Positions 43,040 through 52,554 are shown, counted from the first letter of the stretch. The stretch is 64,000 nucleotides of DNA from Cryobacterium sp. PH31-O1 (GCF_030063455.1 NZ_JASITB010000005.1:265592-329591), one strand, 5' to 3'. Made by a program: numbers and translations. The notes: generated from the sequence alone by a model not told the origin.

Positions 43040-43824
43040 TTGAAGCTCATCGAGGCTTGAACCTCATCGCGCAGCGATTCCCAAATATCTTGTTTCATGC
43101 GTGCAAATTCCGGGCTGGCTTCCATGGCGATGCTGCGCGGTCGACCAAACGGCACATCGATGATCTCTTTCACGCGGCCCGGACGGGCCGACATCACCAC
43201 GATTTGGTCACCGAGCAGCAGCGCTTCTTCAATCGAGTGAGTAACGAGCACCACGGTCTTACGTTCGACCTCCCAGAGTCGCACAAGCTGTTCCTGCATA
43301 AGAATGCGAGTTTGCGCGTCGAGGGCACCGAGCGGTTCGTCCATCAACAGGGACGGAGAGCCGGTCGCGAACGCCCGGGCGATCGCGATGCGCTGTCTCA
43401 TCCCGCCGGAGAGCTGATGCGGGTAGGCGCCTTCGAACCCGGTGAGGCCCACTTCGGCGATCCAGTTGCGGGCATCGCTCTCACGCTCCTTCTTCGAAAC
43501 CGCGGCCATCTTCTGGCCGAACGCCACGTTTTGCAGCACGTTGAACCAAGGAAACACACCGTGCTCCTGAAAGACGAAGGCCGAGCGCGGCACGCGGGTC
43601 TGAGGAAAGTTGATTTGCACCTCACCCGACGTCGCCGTCTCGAGGTCGCCCAGAATGCGCAAGAGCGTGGATTTACCGCATCCGCTTGGCCCGACAATGC
43701 AGGTGAACGAGCCCTTTTTCAGGTTGAGGTTAATGTCGCTCAGGGCATGAACCTGCCCCGAACCGCCAAACACCTTCGAGAGATGGCGCACGACGAAGGC
43801 ATCACTGCCCTGTGTGTCAGTCAT
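43036..43824 (-). CDS. ABC importer ATP-binding protein (SsuB-like)
   Basis: 262 residues. Walker A GPSGCGKSTLLRIL, Q-loop FVFQEHGVFPW, signature LSGGMRQRIAIARAF and Walker B LLMDEPLGALDAQTR are present in order. ATG 43824 gives a normal length; the reading frame is open 38 codons further up but in overlap with the dehydrogenase gene. Its start overlaps the dehydrogenase stop by 8 bases. It energises the importer of this operon. Confidence 0.9.
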   Translation of the reverse strand: MTDTQGSDAFVVRHLSKVFGGSGQVHALSDINLNLKKGSFTCIVGPSGCGKSTLLRILGDLETATSGEVQINFPQTRVPRSAFVFQEHGVFPWFNVLQNVAFGQKMAAVSKKERESDARNWIAEVGLTGFEGAYPHQLSGGMRQRIAIARAFATGSPSLLMDEPLGALDAQTRILMQEQLVRLWEVERKTVVLVTHSIEEALLLGDQIVVMSARPGRVKEIIDVPFGRPRSIAMEASPEFARMKQDIWESLRDEVQASMSFK

Positions 43825-44665
43825 TGTTGTTCCTGTCTGTTGTGGTCTCGCCAAAAAGCGGTGGGTGCACAGAACTGAAGACGCCGCCGATATAGGCACG
43901 ATCCCAGTCGGAAGCCAGGAGCGAGGGGTCTGTGTCACTGGCAGCGAACATCCGTTCGGCGAAACGTTCGGAATCGTCGACGGGTCTAAAGCCTATTGCA
44001 GCGCCGCCCTCGGCTGAGAGATACCCGCGTGTGTTCGCCGAGACGCCCCAAATGGTGCGAAAGCCCGGATTCTCCGTCTGAAGGCACGCATCGAACAGGC
44101 GCACAGCATCGGCGGGGGAAAGCCACGTGCTCAGCGTGCGCTCCCCCGTCGGTTCAGCGAAGCGTGATGCGATTCGGAGGCAGATAACGTCGAGCCCGTA
44201 TCGGTCGTGATAGAGGCTGCCGAGTGCTTCAACGGCGGCCTTTGAGACACCGTAAAACGTGTTGGGGCGTACCCCCACATCGTCGGGAACGAGTGTCCCA
44301 TCGGTTGGAACGGGAACGAATCCGGCCGAGTGGATGCTGCTGGCCAACACCACCCGCCGTATCCCAAGTCGCTGCGCCGCGTACAGAACGGCCTGCGTGC
44401 CGTCAATGTTTGCCCGCATGATGTCAGCCCATTCGGCCTCCAGGGGGATTCCGGCTAGGTGTATCACGGCGTCGCAGCCGCGCAGGGCCTCGAGTAGCGC
44501 CTCGCGGTCGTTTACTTGGCAGTCGACGAACTCGCAACCGAAGGTGTCAGCGGGCAGACGCTGGTCTATACCCACGATCGAATGGCCACGGGCCAGCAGT
44601 CCAGGAATAATATCGGCTGCGAGGGATCCGGCCGCACCCGTAAGAGCGATTCGCTGACTATTCAT
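43817..44665 (-). CDS. NAD-dependent epimerase/dehydratase family protein (uronate-dehydrogenase-like)
   Basis: 282 residues, extended SDR. ALTGAAGSLAADIIPGLLA is the NAD-binding loop, IHLAGIPLEAEW follows, the catalytic Tyr-Lys is YGVSKAAVE and SSIHSAG supplies the serine/His region. Length and order resemble uronate dehydrogenase, which oxidises a hexuronate to its lactone. The pairing with an SDR and a TIM-barrel isomerase in one operon supports sugar-acid catabolism, but the exact sugar is open. Confidence 0.82.
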   Translation of the reverse strand: MNSQRIALTGAAGSLAADIIPGLLARGHSIVGIDQRLPADTFGCEFVDCQVNDREALLEALRGCDAVIHLAGIPLEAEWADIMRANIDGTQAVLYAAQRLGIRRVVLASSIHSAGFVPVPTDGTLVPDDVGVRPNTFYGVSKAAVEALGSLYHDRYGLDVICLRIASRFAEPTGERTLSTWLSPADAVRLFDACLQTENPGFRTIWGVSANTRGYLSAEGGAAIGFRPVDDSERFAERMFAASDTDPSLLASDWDRAYIGGVFSSVHPPLFGETTTDRNNND

Positions 44666-45915
44666 CAGATCAAGGCTCCCTGTACGTCGAGAAGGGTGCG
44701 AGTGCGGGAATAATCGTGACGACCCGTGGCCGCGTACACCGCGGCGGCAATTCCGCAGGCGTGCCCCGTGGCAAACGACGTACCCATCACGCGCAGCGAG
44801 GCGTAGGCACGGTTATCGCTACTCGTCAGGCGTCCCCCGGCCCAGAGATTCTCGACGGTGTCAGAACAAATCGCGCCATACGGCACGTGATACCAACCCT
44901 TGTCTGCGATCCCGCCATACTCGGTCGTGCCAACGGTCACATGATCTTCCATCGGCCAACCGCCCCTGGCGATAGCATCGCTCGAGTTCTTGTGGGCGTC
45001 AGCAACGTCTTCGGCCGTAACCGCCTGATGACCACGCAGGCGCCGGGTCTCACGAACGCCCAGTTGCGGACCGGTAGAGGCAAGGAAACTGTTTTTCCAA
45101 CCCGCGAGAGACTCTTGAAACGCCGCGAGATACTGCCAGCTAAGGCGCCTGGACTGCACCTCAGCGGCCGTGAGGTCGACAACGTCGAGAGCGTCTCCGT
45201 GATCGTCAGCGATGAGCAGCATCACCTCGCGTGAAAGCGGCATACGCACAGCAATTCCGCTCGAGCGAACCATGGCCATTTCGGAACGGGGTCGGTAGAC
45301 ATCCACTGCACGGGTCATTCCGGCCATCGAGAGGTCGGCGTCCTCGCTCACGGCACCGACGCGCATAACGAGGGTACTGGCCTGACGTTCGGACGGCGCC
45401 GACACGATCGCGCCGGCGCCGCACGCGTCGATCAAGGCGCCGTCGCCACTGCAATCAACGAAAGCACGGCCGGTGATGGTTTCGACACCGCCGCGGTGAA
45501 CGACGTCAACGGCGATAATCTGCCCGGCGACCGTCGTGGCCGAGATGAGCTGGCTGTGCAGAAGCAGGCGCACTCCGGCCGCCGTAATGAGATCGTCGTA
45601 GACGCTCTTGGTGGTCTCAAGGTCAAGCAGCACAATGGTATTGCCAGTTTCTGGCACGGTTTGCGTCTGATAGATGTCGCGAGTGCGCAGTTGGTCGAGA
45701 ACTTGCTGGCCGACACCGGCCACTACCTGGTTCTTGTTCTGGTCGAAGAACCCGCACAGCGCCAGTACCGAGCTGGTGGTTGCGGCGCCGCCCAAGAATC
45801 CATATTTTTCGACCAGGCAAACGGATGCCCCGGCCTGAGCCGCCCCAATTGCCGCAGCAATCCCGGCGGAGCCACCACCGATGACGACTACATCGAATCG
45901 GGTTTCATCAGTCAC
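44665..45915 (-). CDS. FAD-dependent oxidoreductase
   Basis: 416 residues. FAD Rossmann loop FDVVVIGGGSAGIAAAIGAA at the N-terminus; a Gly-rich second region GRAFVDCSGDGALIDACGAG and a C-terminal GGRLTSSDNRAYASLRVMG close the FAD site. This architecture is the FAD-binding-2/glycine-oxidase-like (GidA-related) type with many substrates. GTG 45915 is the probable start, though its ribosome site is weak; an upstream ATG at 45993 would reach into the divergent promoter. It is the first gene of the operon and overlaps the next by one base (TGATG). Confidence 0.82.
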   Translation of the reverse strand: MTDETRFDVVVIGGGSAGIAAAIGAAQAGASVCLVEKYGFLGGAATTSSVLALCGFFDQNKNQVVAGVGQQVLDQLRTRDIYQTQTVPETGNTIVLLDLETTKSVYDDLITAAGVRLLLHSQLISATTVAGQIIAVDVVHRGGVETITGRAFVDCSGDGALIDACGAGAIVSAPSERQASTLVMRVGAVSEDADLSMAGMTRAVDVYRPRSEMAMVRSSGIAVRMPLSREVMLLIADDHGDALDVVDLTAAEVQSRRLSWQYLAAFQESLAGWKNSFLASTGPQLGVRETRRLRGHQAVTAEDVADAHKNSSDAIARGGWPMEDHVTVGTTEYGGIADKGWYHVPYGAICSDTVENLWAGGRLTSSDNRAYASLRVMGTSFATGHACGIAAAVYAATGRHDYSRTRTLLDVQGALI

Positions 45916-46035
45916 AAGTACACCAGCACTTTCACTCTCACGACGTTGTGACGGAAGCTGCCGCCTCTTCGAGTCTCGACGATTGGGGGACATAGGTAAA
46001 ATGCCCAGAAAGCACAGGTGCGATACCTTGAGGTT

Positions 46036-46932
46036 ATGGAGCTGCGCCATCTTAAATATTTCGCCAAGGTCGCCGAGCTACGATCCGTGAGCCGAGCGGC
46101 GCTTACACTCAACATCACCCAGCCAGCGTTGAGCCGCCAAATCAAGGACTTGGAACGAACTCTCGGCTACGTTTTGTTCGACCGCACCCCGCGCGGAGTC
46201 ACGCTCACCGCTGCCGGCGATGGACTTTATCGGCACTGCGAGACCGTATTCGCCCAGGTCGACCGCATTCCCGAGGTGCTGCGCACTGCGGCGCAGAATC
46301 GCGAAATGCTACACGTCGGCGTGCCACAGGGGTTGCCCTACGACTGGTTCTTGCGTTTGCTGCAGGCCGTTGATACCGAAGTACCAACGGTCGCGTTGAC
46401 ACTGCACGAGGCGACGACGGATGAGCAATGGCAGATGCTGCAGAGCAGGCTCGTTGACGTTGCCCTCATTCACCGGGAAGCACCGGATGCTGGTGGATCG
46501 ATGCTGATGATGAAACAGGCTATCGGCGTCGCGGTGAAAGTGGACTCCCCTCTTGCTGGCCTGTCCCAGGTCGGGTTCGCCCAACTTGATGGCCTGTCGG
46601 TAATGGCTCACGCGGTCGGTGAAATCGCAGCGCAAGAGATTCGGTTGCGCGCCGCGGCAACGGCGGCCGGAGTCAGCATGCAGTGGGTATTCCGACGGTT
46701 CAGCGAGCACAGCGGGCTCATAGCCGTAACCGCCAAAGTAGACGCTGTGCTTCTCACGCAGTCCTCGGCTGCACGTCATCTGCCAGATTGGGTCTGGATC
46801 CCCGTACGCGCCGAGCGCGACCCAACCTTCGACCTCGCCATTCGTACCTGGGCTACATGGAACGAACCGACGACTCCGCACGTACAATCACTGCTCGCAA
46901 TAATGCGCTACCAAGCGCGCCCGCAAGGCTGA
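46036..46932 (+). CDS. LysR-family transcriptional regulator
   Basis: 298 residues. The N-terminal helix-turn-helix is typical: MELRHLKYFAKVAELRSVSR then TLNITQPALSRQIKDLE. The rest is a periplasmic-binding-protein-like effector domain. Divergent from the seven-gene operon, 120 bp away, it should activate it in response to the imported compound or an intermediate. ATG 46036 gives the standard LysR start; GTG 46018 is in frame but less typical. GAGG at 46030 is close to the ATG. Confidence 0.87.
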   Translation: MELRHLKYFAKVAELRSVSRAALTLNITQPALSRQIKDLERTLGYVLFDRTPRGVTLTAAGDGLYRHCETVFAQVDRIPEVLRTAAQNREMLHVGVPQGLPYDWFLRLLQAVDTEVPTVALTLHEATTDEQWQMLQSRLVDVALIHREAPDAGGSMLMMKQAIGVAVKVDSPLAGLSQVGFAQLDGLSVMAHAVGEIAAQEIRLRAAATAAGVSMQWVFRRFSEHSGLIAVTAKVDAVLLTQSSAARHLPDWVWIPVRAERDPTFDLAIRTWATWNEPTTPHVQSLLAIMRYQARPQG

Positions 46933-47792
46933 ACCGAACGCCAGTCGCAGAGCGCAAGGGGTTCGGCAGCCACATGTGCGAGACCGAAGATGACGATGAT
47001 ACTCAACACGACGCCGAGTTAGTAGGACCAGAAACACAATACCGGGCTCGAGGTCGGTGGCTTTAGCCGCTCGCATCACTGCAACTGCTCTTTCAGCGAC
47101 TTCGACGTTGGGCAGACTTAGTGATCTCCAAGCTCGTCGAGTGGAGATCGGTCAGTTCCGTCGTCAGGGTCTGTGAAAATGGCCCTGGCAGATCTGGAAG
47201 GGGCATATCGGATCCCTCCAGGTGCTAATCGGCGGCTGCGTGCATCCGGACCGGTGCTGGTAGGCAGAAACATGCGCCCACCTTAAAGCGTGGTTAGAAC
47301 TGTCAGAAAGCAGTGTCACCCCTGCCCATTTGCTTCGAGATCATGAATACCAACCAGAAAACATCCGTTCGGCCACTCCAAGCAGAGGAGCAAATCGAAA
47401 GGGGAAGAATCCTAAGTCCGACAGCAAACGCGGGGAGTGGATAAGCAACCACCGACGTAGTTTTTTGCTGCGCAGAAGGATCATACGGCACCGATTCACG
47501 CCAGCAATGCTCAGAGCAGAGCACGGCTGGCCGTCTAGAAATGGATGATTTCGGGTTTGCTGATGATCTCTCCTGGAGACCCAGCCGTGTTTCTGAGGAA
47601 ATTTTCAACGCAGTCCCATAGGCGCCAAAGATAAACAGCGCTGACAAAGATGAACAGCGCTGACAAATCTTTCACAACATGATTCACGGGAGAGACCATG
47701 AAAACCTTCACAGGAACACGCAGCACGGCCGGATCCATCTACAAAGTAGAAGGAGGCTCACGCAGCCTGAATATGAAGGTGGAGTTGCACCT
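46933..47792. other. 860-bp stretch without a supported gene
   Basis: Short open frames are present but none has recognisable family text. On the minus strand 46960-47080 a hydrophobic phrase (LGVVLSIIVIFGLAHVAA) and NVEVAERAVAVMRAAKATDL in other frames hint at decayed genes. The right end holds a 19-bp tandem repeat (47627-47664) and the ribosome site of the BCCT gene. Probably degraded DNA plus the BCCT promoter. Confidence 0.4.
47627..47664 (+). repeat. 19-bp direct tandem repeat upstream of the BCCT gene
   Basis: Two adjacent copies of AAAGATAAACAGCGCTGAC (second copy has G for one A), each containing the palindrome CAGCGCTG. They lie about 130 bases before the GTG start, in a position suited to control of the transporter. 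Confidence 0.7.
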
Positions 47793-49994
47793 GTGAGCGT
47801 CACCGATAAGACCACTGACTCGGCGCCTACCGAAAAATCTCAGGTCAGTGCGCCCAAGGTCAACTGGCGCGTCTTTACCATAGCTTCACTTATCATCATA
47901 TCTTTCTCTATCTGGGCAATGCTGGCACCCGCTAACGCGGATGGCACCATGAAAACGGTCGTGGCCTGGATCGCAGAAAATGTCGGTTGGTTCTATGTTG
48001 TGACCGTCACTGCAGTGATCGGTTTCGTGTTGTGGGTGGCACTGTCGAAGGTGGGCTCGGTCCGGATGGGTCCGGACCACTCCCGGCCGCAGTACAAGCT
48101 CTTCACCTGGGTGGCCTATCTGTTCGCCGCGGGGGTGGGCATTGACATGCTCTTTTACTCGGTGACCGGACCAATCACCCAGTACATGATGCCGCCGGCG
48201 GGCGAAGGCCAAACTGCCGCGGCCGCTGAGGACGCCGTGGTGTGGACAATGTTCCACTACGGTATGGCCGGATGGGCTATGTATGCGCTCCTCGGCATGG
48301 CAATGGGCTATTTCGCCTACCGGTGGGGTACGCCGCTATCAATCCGGGCGGCCCTATATCCGTTGCTGGGCAAGCGCGTCAAGGGTGGCATCGGTGACGC
48401 GATCGACATCGTCACTCTGGTTGGCACTGTGTTCGGCGTGGCCACGGCCATGGGGATCGGTGTGGTGCTGTTGAACGTCGGCTTTTCCATAATGTTTGGA
48501 CTGGAGCAGGGCCTGGCCCTGCAGATCGCGCTGGTGATTGTCGCCGTCGTACTGACCATCGCTGCCTGCACATCAGGTGTTGATAAAGGCATCCGCTGGA
48601 TCGCGGAGTTGAATATCTGGAGCGCAGCGGCCTTGCTGCTGTACATCCTGGTGACCGGGCAGACCTCGTTCCTGATCAACTCCCTAGTGGAGAACATTGG
48701 CCGCTTTGTCTTTACTTTGCCCGAACGCACGCTGCAGACTTTCGCATATGAGGAGGGCGGCTCGGAGTGGATGTCTGGCTGGACCCTGTTCTTCTGGGCC
48801 TTCTGGCTGGCCTGGGGTCCGTTCGTGGGTCTCTTCCTGGCCCGAATCTCGCGCGGCCGGACGCTGCGCGAGTTCGTAATCGCCGCAATCACCGCCCCCG
48901 TGCTGTGCGATTTTCTGGTCGTGAGCATCTTCGGCAACAGCGCCTTGCACGAGGTTCTGGGTGGCAACACGGAGTTCGCTCAGCTGGCCATGGAGAGCCC
49001 CGAACAGGGCTGGTATGCGCTGTTGGGAATGTTTCCCGGAGCCCCACTCTTGATCGGTTTGGGCACGTTGTCCGGCATGCTTTTCTATCTCACCAGTTCA
49101 AACTCCGGCGCCATGATGATGTCCAATTTCTCCTCCACTATCCAGGATCCGTCGCAGGACGGGCCCAAGTGGTTACGTATCTTCTGGGCCGTACTTACCG
49201 CGATGCTCACCATCTCTATGCTGGTGGCAGGCGGCGTGACGACCATGGAGCACGCTACGCTGATCTTCGCTCTGCCGGTGACGATCATCGCCTGGCTGGT
49301 AATGGCTTCCTTTGCGAAAGCTCTGCGGATGGAGCGGGGTGAAAGTGAGGGCCGGGCCCTGCATCAGGCGTCGACAGCGGTACACGGAGGTCAGGTGCGG
49401 GACCGTACGTGGCGCCAACGATTGGCAGGCATGCGTTCCTACCCGTCGAAGACGGACGTGGCAATGTTTATGGAAAATACGGCGCAACCGGCCCTTGCCG
49501 AACTGGTCGAAGAGCTCATCGCGGGGGGAGATCAAGCCACCATGGATCTTGTCCCGAACGAGGACACGGGTATTCCGAGTTACGCGGTGACAGTTCCCAT
49601 CTCGGACCATCGCGACTTCTTCTACCAGGTGCAGGCCGTAGAAGCTCCCGTTCCGATATTCGGCGGGCGTATGTCCCCTAAGGCCGGCGTGTATTACCGG
49701 GTGGAGGTGTTCACCCAGACCGGCTCCGATGGCTACGACCTAATGGGAGCAACGCACCAGCAAATGATCGAGGACGTCCTGATCCGTTACGAGGGCCATC
49801 TCGGGTTCTTGACTCACTCGAATCAATATAACTACGCTTCCGTTCTCACCCCGCCGGTAGCGTCGGTGACGCCCACCACGCGGGAGGAAGATGAGAATGT
49901 TTCGCTCGCAGGAGACGACGACAGTGACGGCGACCACAGTGTCGGCGACCACAGTGTCGGCGGCCATAGTGACGGCGGCCATGATGCGAAGTGA
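47793..49994 (+). CDS. BCCT-family osmolyte transporter (betaine/choline/carnitine type)
   Basis: 733 residues, twelve spans and a long cytoplasmic C-terminal domain. The BCCT signature is near WMSGWTLFFWAFWLAWGPFV, with the substrate-site tryptophans, and GVGIDMLFYSVTGP in an early helix. The C-terminal ~230 residues after the last span form a soluble domain as in long BetT proteins. It ends in a His/Asp tail (DDDSDGDHSVGDHSVG). The start is GTG 47793 with GGAG eight bases before; the frame is open to 47679 without family sequence. It imports trimethylammonium-type solutes, probably under osmotic stress. Confidence 0.9.
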   Translation: MSVTDKTTDSAPTEKSQVSAPKVNWRVFTIASLIIISFSIWAMLAPANADGTMKTVVAWIAENVGWFYVVTVTAVIGFVLWVALSKVGSVRMGPDHSRPQYKLFTWVAYLFAAGVGIDMLFYSVTGPITQYMMPPAGEGQTAAAAEDAVVWTMFHYGMAGWAMYALLGMAMGYFAYRWGTPLSIRAALYPLLGKRVKGGIGDAIDIVTLVGTVFGVATAMGIGVVLLNVGFSIMFGLEQGLALQIALVIVAVVLTIAACTSGVDKGIRWIAELNIWSAAALLLYILVTGQTSFLINSLVENIGRFVFTLPERTLQTFAYEEGGSEWMSGWTLFFWAFWLAWGPFVGLFLARISRGRTLREFVIAAITAPVLCDFLVVSIFGNSALHEVLGGNTEFAQLAMESPEQGWYALLGMFPGAPLLIGLGTLSGMLFYLTSSNSGAMMMSNFSSTIQDPSQDGPKWLRIFWAVLTAMLTISMLVAGGVTTMEHATLIFALPVTIIAWLVMASFAKALRMERGESEGRALHQASTAVHGGQVRDRTWRQRLAGMRSYPSKTDVAMFMENTAQPALAELVEELIAGGDQATMDLVPNEDTGIPSYAVTVPISDHRDFFYQVQAVEAPVPIFGGRMSPKAGVYYRVEVFTQTGSDGYDLMGATHQQMIEDVLIRYEGHLGFLTHSNQYNYASVLTPPVASVTPTTREEDENVSLAGDDDSDGDHSVGDHSVGGHSDGGHDAK

Positions 49995-50012
49995 CTAGGC
50001 CAAGCGTGTAAA

Positions 50013-50162
50013 GCCAAAGAACAAGGCCTGGCCCTGGATGGCCCGAATGGGCTGCTCGGCCAGTTCACGAAAACATTTCTCGAGGCGGCGCTGAACGAAG
50101 AAAAGACCGAACACCTCGGCTCTGAAAAGAACCAGGGCTCTGGGTCGGAACCGGAGGCGTAG
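50013..50162 (+). mobile_element. IS256-family transposase remnant
   Basis: 50 codons reading LALDGPNGLLGQFTKTFLEA and then NEEKTEHLGSEKNQGSGS match the N-terminal part of Mutator/IS256 transposases (GPxGLL...LxxALxxExxxHLGYxK). It ends in a TAG, with no catalytic DDE domain. No inverted repeats were seen. A dead fragment right after the BCCT gene. Confidence 0.6.
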
Positions 50163-50398
50163 TTCTTTACTCGTTGCCCACCGCTTCGGGTCCAGGACGT
50201 TCTTCTCCAGCAGCGCGAAAAGAATTGGGCCAATTCTTCGGCTTAACGTTTGTGATCAGTTCTTGGCAATGCCTTCGTGGTATCCACAGGCGAGTGAAAG
50301 GAATTGCTATAAAATCGCGGCGTGACTGACACGTTCTTTCTCGGCTGTGACGGGCTGACGCCCGCTGAGGGCGGGGAATTCAAACGAACCCGATCCAG

Positions 50399-50438
50399 CG
50401 GGGCGCATCCGTGCTTAGTAAAGCTGGGATGCGCTCCG
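50399..50438. terminator. Hairpin downstream of the minus-strand cupin
   Basis: GCGCATCC (50403-50410) pairs with GGATGCGC (50427-50434); with flanking pairs and one G-U the stem is 12 bp and the loop 16 bases. It lies 11 bases beyond the cupin stop at 50449. The region 50163-50398 to its left holds nothing I can support. Confidence 0.5.
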
Positions 50439-50448
50439 CTTGGTGGGG

Positions 50449-50739
50449 TTAGGGCGCGAAGGTGCGGTCGCCGGTGAAGAAGCCGAGGGCGTAGTCGGGT
50501 GTTTCGAACTTGACGGTGGTGCCCTTGGGAAAGAAGAGTACGTCGCGCTCGGTGGCGCGTGTTGTTTCTCCGGTGGCCTGGTCGGTGAGGATGAATTCAC
50601 CCTTGATGACGACCTTCATCTCGTCGTACGTGTAGGTGTATACGAGGGGCTCTGAGGCCTTGAGCTCGAAGAATCCGGCGCTCATGACCGATCCTTCGGG
50701 GTGGAGCGCTGGGGAAAGACTATTCGTTTGGACACTCAA
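50449..50739 (-). CDS. Cupin-domain protein (EutQ-like)
   Basis: About 96 residues from the TTG at 50739, or 78 from ATG 50685. The text SPALHPEGSVMSAGFFELKA continues into YTYDEMKVVIKGEFILTD and DVLFFPKGTTVKFETPDYAL, typical of the ethanolamine-utilisation/ectoine-type cupins that stabilise or sense small amines. Family proteins usually keep the SPALHPEG part, favouring the longer form, but the ribosome site is poor. It is divergent from the second cupin at 50897. Confidence 0.7.
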   Translation of the reverse strand: MSVQTNSLSPALHPEGSVMSAGFFELKASEPLVYTYTYDEMKVVIKGEFILTDQATGETTRATERDVLFFPKGTTVKFETPDYALGFFTGDRTFAP

Positions 50740-50896
50740 AACGAGCGAGTTCTTCAACGTGAACCATTGACTTGAACTTTTGTCCGTGAAAGTGTCTTCA
50801 CAGCAAAGTCGCCCGCGACACGATCTTGCCATGTCGCTGAGATACTCCACAGCACGCCCCAAGCAGATTTTTCACTGACGAAAAGGGTTACCGACA

Positions 50897-51298
50897 ATGA
50901 CGCCAACTACCCCTCAACCCCCGACGCTGCCCACGCTCGACTACTGGCCGACCAAGCTCATGACGCCGATGAAGGACGAATGGCCGCGATTGCGCTGCCG
51001 GTTCATTAACGCTGACCCTGTCGGCGCGTGGGACGACGTCATCCTCTCGGAGTGGGAGCTGGAGGCCTGCGGATGGGAAGACTTCCACCCGCACACCGAG
51101 ACGAACTTCCTGCTGCAAGGTGAACTCCACATTGAGACCGATGGCAAGACTGTCATCCTCAAGCCGGGCGACTCAGCACGCGTCAATCCTGGACGAACCG
51201 GTCGATACTGGGCCCCCGTCTACGCACACATGTTCACCATCTACGGCCCCAACCCCCAGGGCTTGGAATCCCACTCGTTCAGATACTTCGAAATCTGA
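50897..51298 (+). CDS. Cupin-domain protein
   Basis: 133 residues. The cupin core is FHPHTETNFLLQGELHIETD (His-x-His and Glu) and PGDSARVNPGRTGRYWAP. AAAAGGG nine bases before ATG 50897 supports the start. The metal site is well kept, so it may bind a metal and a small substrate. The two divergent cupins suggest a shared pathway, maybe for an amine related to the BCCT cargo; this is inference. Confidence 0.8.
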   Translation: MTPTTPQPPTLPTLDYWPTKLMTPMKDEWPRLRCRFINADPVGAWDDVILSEWELEACGWEDFHPHTETNFLLQGELHIETDGKTVILKPGDSARVNPGRTGRYWAPVYAHMFTIYGPNPQGLESHSFRYFEI

Positions 51299-51801
51299 GT
51301 TAAGCGATGAAGCGGTAGCGGCTGCAGCAGCTCGAGTCGCTCAACGGCGTAACTGGGATACGGGCTGATTGAGCCTTGCGGTCACCCGCGCCGACGCCCT
51401 GTCGATGGCCATGAGGCCACGAGCGATCGACGTGGTGACCGCGATTCGCGCAGAGATCCCGCTGGAAAGCGCGCAAGCCTGACACCCATCATTTTCTGAT
51501 CGACGCGTCGGCGGCGTCCTTCAACCCTCATTCGCGATCGCGACAAATGGCCGACTGGATGGTTGGGCACAGGGGTAGAACGCTCCGTACTCCCACGAAA
51601 GTGGGGCAGACGAACGCCGTCATTCCTCGTACTCTCTGATCAACCAAAGCTGCAAACTTTTTTCACACGCGCTAGCTTTCTGTCCGCTAGGTCCCTCACC
51701 GACGCTCCCCGATTGGGCACCATGATCGCAACGTCGAAACCAGCCATTCCAGCGGCCGGGGCCGCGCGGCGGTCGTCTGATCCAGACGGGGCGGGCCGGG
51801 C
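51299..51801. other. 500-bp stretch without a supported gene
   Basis: Only short overlapping frames. One plus frame after the cupin reads LAVTRADALSMAMRPRAIDV and then VTAIRAEIPLESAQA before a stop, which looks coding but matches no family I can name. Possibly decayed DNA plus the promoter of the 51802 gene. Confidence 0.35.
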
Positions 51802-52548
51802 ATGAGCGACGATTCTGGCAGTGGTGGCTTCGACCGCTACCGTCCCCCGGCTGATCGATTCCTTACCGCGCAAATGTGGTGGATTGCGAGCGAGCTGGTG
51901 CGACGGCATCCGCACCTGCTCATCTCCCGCATTACCGATTCTTCTGGCGCACCATTACTACTCGTGCACGATGAGCAGGCCGGCATGCGAATTCAACTCG
52001 AACTCGTGGGCGGTATCCGGTTCGTAGCAAGCCAGGCCATCGGACAAGTCAGCTGGATACAAATTCTGTCGACGACGACGTCCCAAGAAATTGTCACAAC
52101 GCTGGAGCGGCAGACTGGACTGCAACCTCTCGGCGTCGTGCCCGACACTACGCCGCGCGCTCTCGTTTACCGTGTCATCGAAAATTTTCTAAACTCGGTC
52201 ATCAACGACGGCCACGAATGGGACGTCGTCACAGCCCCCATGCCCGTGACCGACACCACGGTCAACGACCTACCCGCATCGGAATACCTGCACGCTTTTC
52301 CCTCGACAGCGCCGGCGATCTCTCACTACAAAGAATCCCTGACTGTGAGACCGCCCAGCGGCGGAACTCAACTGTTTCACCAGCCATTCTGGGCGCTCCT
52401 GCGCGACCTGGAACCAATCGCGATCTTCGATATCGCCGGGATCATTCACACCGGAACGACACCCCACCAAATGATGCCCCTGTTCGAGGCCGCCGAACAT
52501 CGCCTATCGTCCACTACTCGTCAGGTGCTCGGCTCTTACCAGCCGTGA
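51802..52548 (+). CDS. Hypothetical protein, TY-Chap2-like
   Basis: 248 residues. The N-terminal half (FLTAQMWWIASELVRRHPHL, then ISRITDSSGAPLLLV) reminds me of the actinobacterial TY-Chap2 chaperone-like family, while the C-terminal half has no clear motif. It is soluble, without a signal peptide. ATG 51802 follows GGCCGGGC, not a strong ribosome site. Next gene downstream is the ArsR remnant, which begins right at its stop. Function unknown. Confidence 0.6.
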   Translation: MSDDSGSGGFDRYRPPADRFLTAQMWWIASELVRRHPHLLISRITDSSGAPLLLVHDEQAGMRIQLELVGGIRFVASQAIGQVSWIQILSTTTSQEIVTTLERQTGLQPLGVVPDTTPRALVYRVIENFLNSVINDGHEWDVVTAPMPVTDTTVNDLPASEYLHAFPSTAPAISHYKESLTVRPPSGGTQLFHQPFWALLRDLEPIAIFDIAGIIHTGTTPHQMMPLFEAAEHRLSSTTRQVLGSYQP

Positions 52549-52554
52549 TCGAAA

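Noticed and set aside
47627..47664. CRISPR-like repeat
   Set aside because: Only two directly adjacent units with no spacers.
47300..47740. Short minus-strand frames of 60-115 codons before the BCCT gene
   Set aside because: No ribosome site, no family text and overlap with the tandem repeat and promoter.
49899..49990. Separate gene for the repetitive 3' end of the BCCT ORF
   Set aside because: The frame is continuous with the transporter and has no start signal of its own.
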